Of a stretch of 64,000 nucleotides of DNA, positions 59,871 through 64,000 are shown one piece after another; the first letter of the stretch is position 1; each line of letters opens with the position of its first letter. The position numbers and the translations under genes are program-made. The notes below the pieces were generated by a model. It made no database searches. It saw only the letters and a program-made list of their open reading frames with translations, and was not told the origin of the DNA. Location: contig JBBPEB010000028.1 in NCBI GenBank assembly GCA_039096225.1, positions 838,501 through 902,500 of the forward strand. Reading direction: 5' to 3'. This stretch comes from Blastocystis sp. Blastoise (Eukaryota > Sar > Bigyra > Opalinata > Blastocystidae).

Positions 59871-62533
59871 AGATGATATCAATTGCTCGAGGAATAGGTT
59901 CATTGCCTCCAAAAACAGATATTGATATATATTATAAATCTATATGTAATCAAGTATATATATATATATATAGGTATATATATATATATATAGGTAACAT
60001 GTTATATAAAAAAGAATGATAAACACTTAGGTATAGAAATGATATATATAATAAAGAATATATATGAGAAGCATCCTATGTATCTATATAAATATTTATA
60101 TAACTGTTTATTCGATCATTTGAATTCATTCTTAAAACAACCATTCTTCTCTTCTCTAGTATTACGTATATATATATATATAATCTATCAATATATATAT
60201 ATACGTAAATCAATATATATATATATATATATATATATTATCACTATAGCTGTTCCAACAGAAAATGTGACTAGTTCTTCTCTTTCTTCTTCTTTCTCTT
60301 CCTTTATATATATATTATCTCTTACCACTCCTCCTCTATCTCTTATTCAATCTATATCTATCTATATACCACTTTTATTCTATATTTACACATTTGCAAA
60401 ATCAATCAAGTATTTATATATATATTATTATTATAATTATTATATATATATATATAGATCGTATATGTCTTCACCATTAAGAAATATCATACTTACATAT
60501 ATAAAGCTTTCTCCCGCGGTTATTCCTACACTTTTATATATATCTACTGGAGATGGATTAAGAGAAGATTTACATTATAAGTATATATATATATATATAT
60601 ATATTATTATTATTTATATATAGAATGAAAGCATCTAAAGATGGTGGAATTGATCTTATTCCCGCGGTTAATGAAGATAAAATAGAAGAAGAATCTCCTT
60701 CGATGACTATTCCATCATTATCTTTTAAAGAAGATGATTGGACGTTGAATTTAGAATCGAAAGTTGATTGGTCGAAAGAAACATCGTGTTTAATTGATTT
60801 GTTAACTGTCGTTAAAGATACTCCGATTGTAGGCGATCTATTTATCGAATTACTTAAAGAATATTTCACAGTTCGTGTATTTCCTTCTCGATCAACAAGT
60901 TTATCTATAAATCCTTTAAAAATAGTTCAAATAATCATGGGAATGATTGAAGAATTTCAAGAGCAATTATTTTCAAAGAATATATATAGAGGTTTGTCGT
61001 GTATATATAATATTATTTTATATATACATCAAAGTCTAATGAGAAATAAGGACATTCCTCAACCTATTCATAAGTATATATATATATTTTATTTTTATTA
61101 TTATTTATTTTTATGAATATATTATAGAATAACAACTATATATATATATACATAGGATAGGTTATTTGGATATAAATGAAGAAGAAGAAGAGAATGATAT
61201 AGATATAGATATAGATATAGAAGGAGTTTTTGATATTATTAATATATGTACAGGTATATAATAAGTATTATGATCGTATAACTCGAATAATGATAATCAT
61301 ATATGTATATATATATATAGAAATTTTAAAAAGTGTTTATTATATGTTAGATGATGTAGAGATAGAGGATAGTGATTCCCGCGGGAAAACAGAACATAAT
61401 CATCCGATAATACAGGAGGTCGAAGAAACCAAACGTGAAGTTCAACAAGTCAGTATATATATATATATATATATATATTGTTAGTTATCTAGTTTTTAGA
61501 GTTTTTATTTTATATAACTGTTTTGTTTTTTATTATTTTTATGAAAATTTTTTTGTATTTTTAATAATAAATATAGTAATGAATATAATAAAGATATATA
61601 TATATATATATATAGTGTCTTCAACAAAAGCTGTTGATGAGCTGGAAGTACTAGAAAAGCAACGTCTTCTAACGGAAATCAATAAATATATACCATTATT
61701 ACAAGACATACAAGAATATGGAAGTATATATATATATATATTATTATTATTATTATTATTATTATTTATATATAGATATGTATATTCTATACGAGCCTTG
61801 TCAAACAATATCTTTTTATATAAATGAGTGTATTAAAACCCTCAACGCGTCACTTGACAAGAATAGTGATGAAGAAAAGAAAAAAGTTGAAAGTAGTTTA
61901 CAAGGTATATATATGTATAAATAGTATTAGATAAATATATATATAATTCTATGTATATAGAAGAAATTGATGTAGCGCGGTCGATGCCCGCCATTTTGAA
62001 GGATTTATCTCATCCTCTTCCCGCCATTCGTTCTTATGCTCTGTCACGTGTTATTCAAATAATTAAAGAACAAAAAGAAAGTATATTATAGTTATATTTA
62101 TTTATTAATACTTCTATATTATTATATTCATTATATTTATAATTATAATTCCCTATTTACACAGATTTATTTCCCTACCTTGATGATATTCTTACCATAT
62201 GTAACAAGAACTTATGTGATAATGATAGTTATGTATATTTATATGCTATTCAGGCATTTACATATCTCTCTGATTATTTTGCAGATAAAGTATATATATA
62301 TATTTATGATACTATAATTGATAGTAATTAAGAATTATATTGTATATTTTATTTTCTACTATGTTTTCAATTATATTTATATATATATATTTATATATAT
62401 AGACATTACCATTATTATTAGATCGTTTTAATAATACTGCTTCTCCCGCGGAATTACGACTAAAGATCGGAGAAGTAATTGTAAGTACAGTGAAACATCA
62501 TGGGCAAGGGTCAATTCAGTATATATATATATA

Positions 62534-62590
<57 letters not shown>

Positions 62591-63301
62591 GATTTTCATC
62601 ATTAATTATGAATTCATTTTTGACTTATATGTCTCCTTCAGGTAGTTTAAGCCGTGCTGAATTAGATAAAAAGAAATCAACAACTGGAATTACTGATGAT
62701 GATTGTATATTATTCACTATTCTATATATATATATATATATATATAGTATTTGCATTACAAGCTCTTCGTTCCTCATGTTTTTCTAATGTTGGTGAATTA
62801 TGTGAATATATGAAGTATCAAATACAAGATTATATAGTTGTATATATATAAAGTTATCTTTATATATCCTTTTATTCTCTATATTATTATACATATTATT
62901 ATTATTATACATATTATTATTATTATTATTATTATTATATAATAATAGGAGATATTAAGTCATTGTATGGGTGTATTAAGAATGGAAAAAGGAAAAGAAA
63001 ATATACTTATACGTAGAGCAGCACTTTATTTATTAACACAAGTGATCAAAGGAAGTCAAGAGTATATATATATATATATATAATATATATACTATATCTA
63101 GAGATCTATTTATATATATATAGAGATATATATACTATATTAAAAGATATGTTTCCAAGAATACGTCAGATATTAATAGAAGTAGAAGATGATAATGATC
63201 CTGTTTTACAAGAGCATGCGAGACTAGCAAATCAATATTTACAAACAGCATCAAAACAACTATTCTTTGGTACAAATTCTTTAATAGAAGAAATCAATTA
63301 A
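58941..63301 (+). CDS. HEAT-repeat protein of the TANGO6/Rtp1 family, about 20 exons
   Basis: TANGO6 (animals) and Rtp1 (yeast) are helical-repeat proteins implicated in RNA polymerase II assembly and nuclear import. Exons: 58941-59451, 59505-59611, 59701-59823, 59870-59953, 60031-60165, 60250-60409, 60458-60580, 60624-61073, 61156-61253, 61321-61452, 61616-61723, 61776-61904, 61961-62080, 62165-62289, 62403-62518, 62592-62704, 62748-62839, 62949-63061, 63124-63301; roughly 1005 residues (yeast 981, human 1094). The C-terminal RTP1 domains are clear: LKDLSHPLPAIRSYALSRV, CDNDSYVYLYAIQAFTYLSD, RLKIGEVIVSTVKHHGQ and ENILIRRAALYLLTQVI. The intron after 59823 begins AT, and the step from 59953 to 60031 breaks the frame if canonical. 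The exons contain four full copies of the GC palindrome. Confidence 0.78.
60510..62455. repeat. GC-rich palindrome copies in the TANGO6-like gene
   Basis: Copies at 60510-60523 (TCTCCCGCGGTTAT), 60658-60671 (ATTCCCGCGGTTAA), 61375-61388 (ATTCCCGCGGGAAA) and 62442-62455 (TCTCCCGCGGAATT), plus two half-sites with CCCGCCATT at about 61986 and 62019. They encode SPAV, IPAV, DSRGK and SPAE respectively, so again at least two frames are used. Single copies also occur at 52372 (MTR3), 37540 (ERMP1-like) and 47660 (TPR gene). Confidence 0.8.
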
Positions 63302-63738
63302 AATTATATTATTTATTAAAATAAAAATTTGTTTTTTTCTTTATATTATTAGTTTTAAATATAACTAAACAAATAATAAATTTAAAAAACAAATATACAC
63401 ATGAAACATATAAAAAACCTATTATAAAAGGAGAAAAGAAGAAAAATACAACTTTATTGATATATATTTCTTGATATAATAAGTAATAATGACTAATTAT
63501 TTTAAGAAATAAATCAAAAGGTAAAGAGAACATAGAATACAAACATAGAAAATAAAAGTAAAAAAAAAGATAAAGAAACAATATATAAAATTCATTATAG
63601 TAGTCATGACATTATTTTGTATAAAAGTATATATATATATATACAATTAATACAAATTTATCATAGATATACTAAAATAAATAGTATAGTAGATCTTTGT
63701 AAAAAGATATTTATAAATTATATAAATTAAAAATCTTC
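63302..63738. other. Intergenic interval between convergent genes
   Basis: About 437 bp between the ends of the TANGO6-like gene (plus) and the right-edge gene (minus). No gene is recognised; a 90-codon hydrophobic frame on the minus strand has no conserved features. Confidence 0.5.
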
Positions 63739-64000
63739 TTATTGTTCAACATCCATAGTAGAATTAGAACTAGCAGGAGTAATTGTTTTATGTAAATGAG
63801 CATATTGTTTCTGCTTCTTTCTCTTCTCTTTCTCTAGTTTCTCTTCTTTAGCTTTCTGTTTACGTTCTGCCTGTTGTTGTTTAAATGCAGCAATACGTTC
63901 TTCACTAGCAACTTTCTCTTTATCACGAAGTTCTTTCTGAACAGCTAAAGCAGCATTCACCTATAAATATAAATATATTTAAAAATATAAATATATAAAT
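63739..64000 (-). CDS. C-terminal exon of an unrecognised Lys/Glu/Gln-rich protein
   Basis: The last exon (63960-63739, 74 codons with TAA) begins in phase 0 after acceptor TTTATAG (63961-63962 complement). It encodes a highly charged helical segment (QKELRDKEKVASEERIAAF, KQKAKEEKLEKEKRKKQKQ) and a short polar end (PASSNSTMDVEQ). This would form a coiled coil or single alpha-helix with a nuclear-localisation-like basic cluster. The rest lies to the right of the window. No family can be assigned. Confidence 0.6.

Overview
This window is nuclear DNA from an AT-rich, intron-rich unicellular eukaryote. Most genes are cut by several short introns, commonly 35 to about 250 nt. Introns typically begin GTATATAT and end TATATAG, and many consist almost wholly of TA or ATT repeats. 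Coding regions carry long Asn, Ser and Asp/Glu runs. TAA and TGA both act as stops at homology-supported gene ends, so nothing suggests a variant code. A gene start matching plant-and-protist organellar DNA polymerase (POP), with a mitochondrial-type presequence, argues against a fungus or animal. I cannot name the lineage.

Layout. 0-6 kb: an unrecognised coiled-coil gene running off the left edge, a stand-alone aspartate carbamoyltransferase, and a bacterial-type (probably mitochondrial) tyrosyl-tRNA synthetase. 6-21 kb: a gene desert with one tRNA-Gly(GCC), a zone of decayed coding-like sequence, and a near-perfect inverted repeat with arms of about 5.4 kb around a 0.2 kb core of acidic-lysine 15-bp repeats (9.95-21.04 kb). 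The right end of this palindrome sits inside an intron of the POP gene, of which only the first 118 codons remain. 21.8-31 kb: an Asn/Ser-rich giant of unknown function, SWC5/CFDP1, and a TopBP1/Dpb11-like multi-BRCT protein. 31-39 kb: proteasome receptor Rpn13, GET3, and an intronless ERMP1/Pff1-like membrane protein with a degenerate M28 site. 39.9-51.6 kb: CstF64, ketopantoate reductase, a WTAP-like coiled-coil/RS protein, a TPR/RS protein, TFIIA-gamma, RBMX2/Ist3 and Aurora kinase. 51.8-64 kb: exosome MTR3, Pat1, WDR55/Jip5, a 20-exon TANGO6/Rtp1-like protein, and the tail of an unrecognised Lys/Glu-rich protein.

Genes are densely packed outside the desert and are often divergent with 190-540 bp between starts, so shared promoters are likely. 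Many products act in RNA metabolism or transcription (CstF64, WTAP-like, RBMX2, TFIIA, MTR3, Pat1, SWC5), but there is no operon-like functional order.

The strongest unexplained signals are: (1) the giant inverted repeat, whose arms differ by a 35-nt GT...AG insertion; (2) a GC-rich palindrome, ATTCCCGCGGGAAT and variants, scattered in all reading frames of otherwise AT-rich exons and concentrated in the BRCT and TANGO6-like genes; (3) several introns whose homology-defined edges are not GT-AG (AT-AG, AT-AC, GT-AT). Exon edges were placed by hand from splice motifs, frame continuity and protein similarity.
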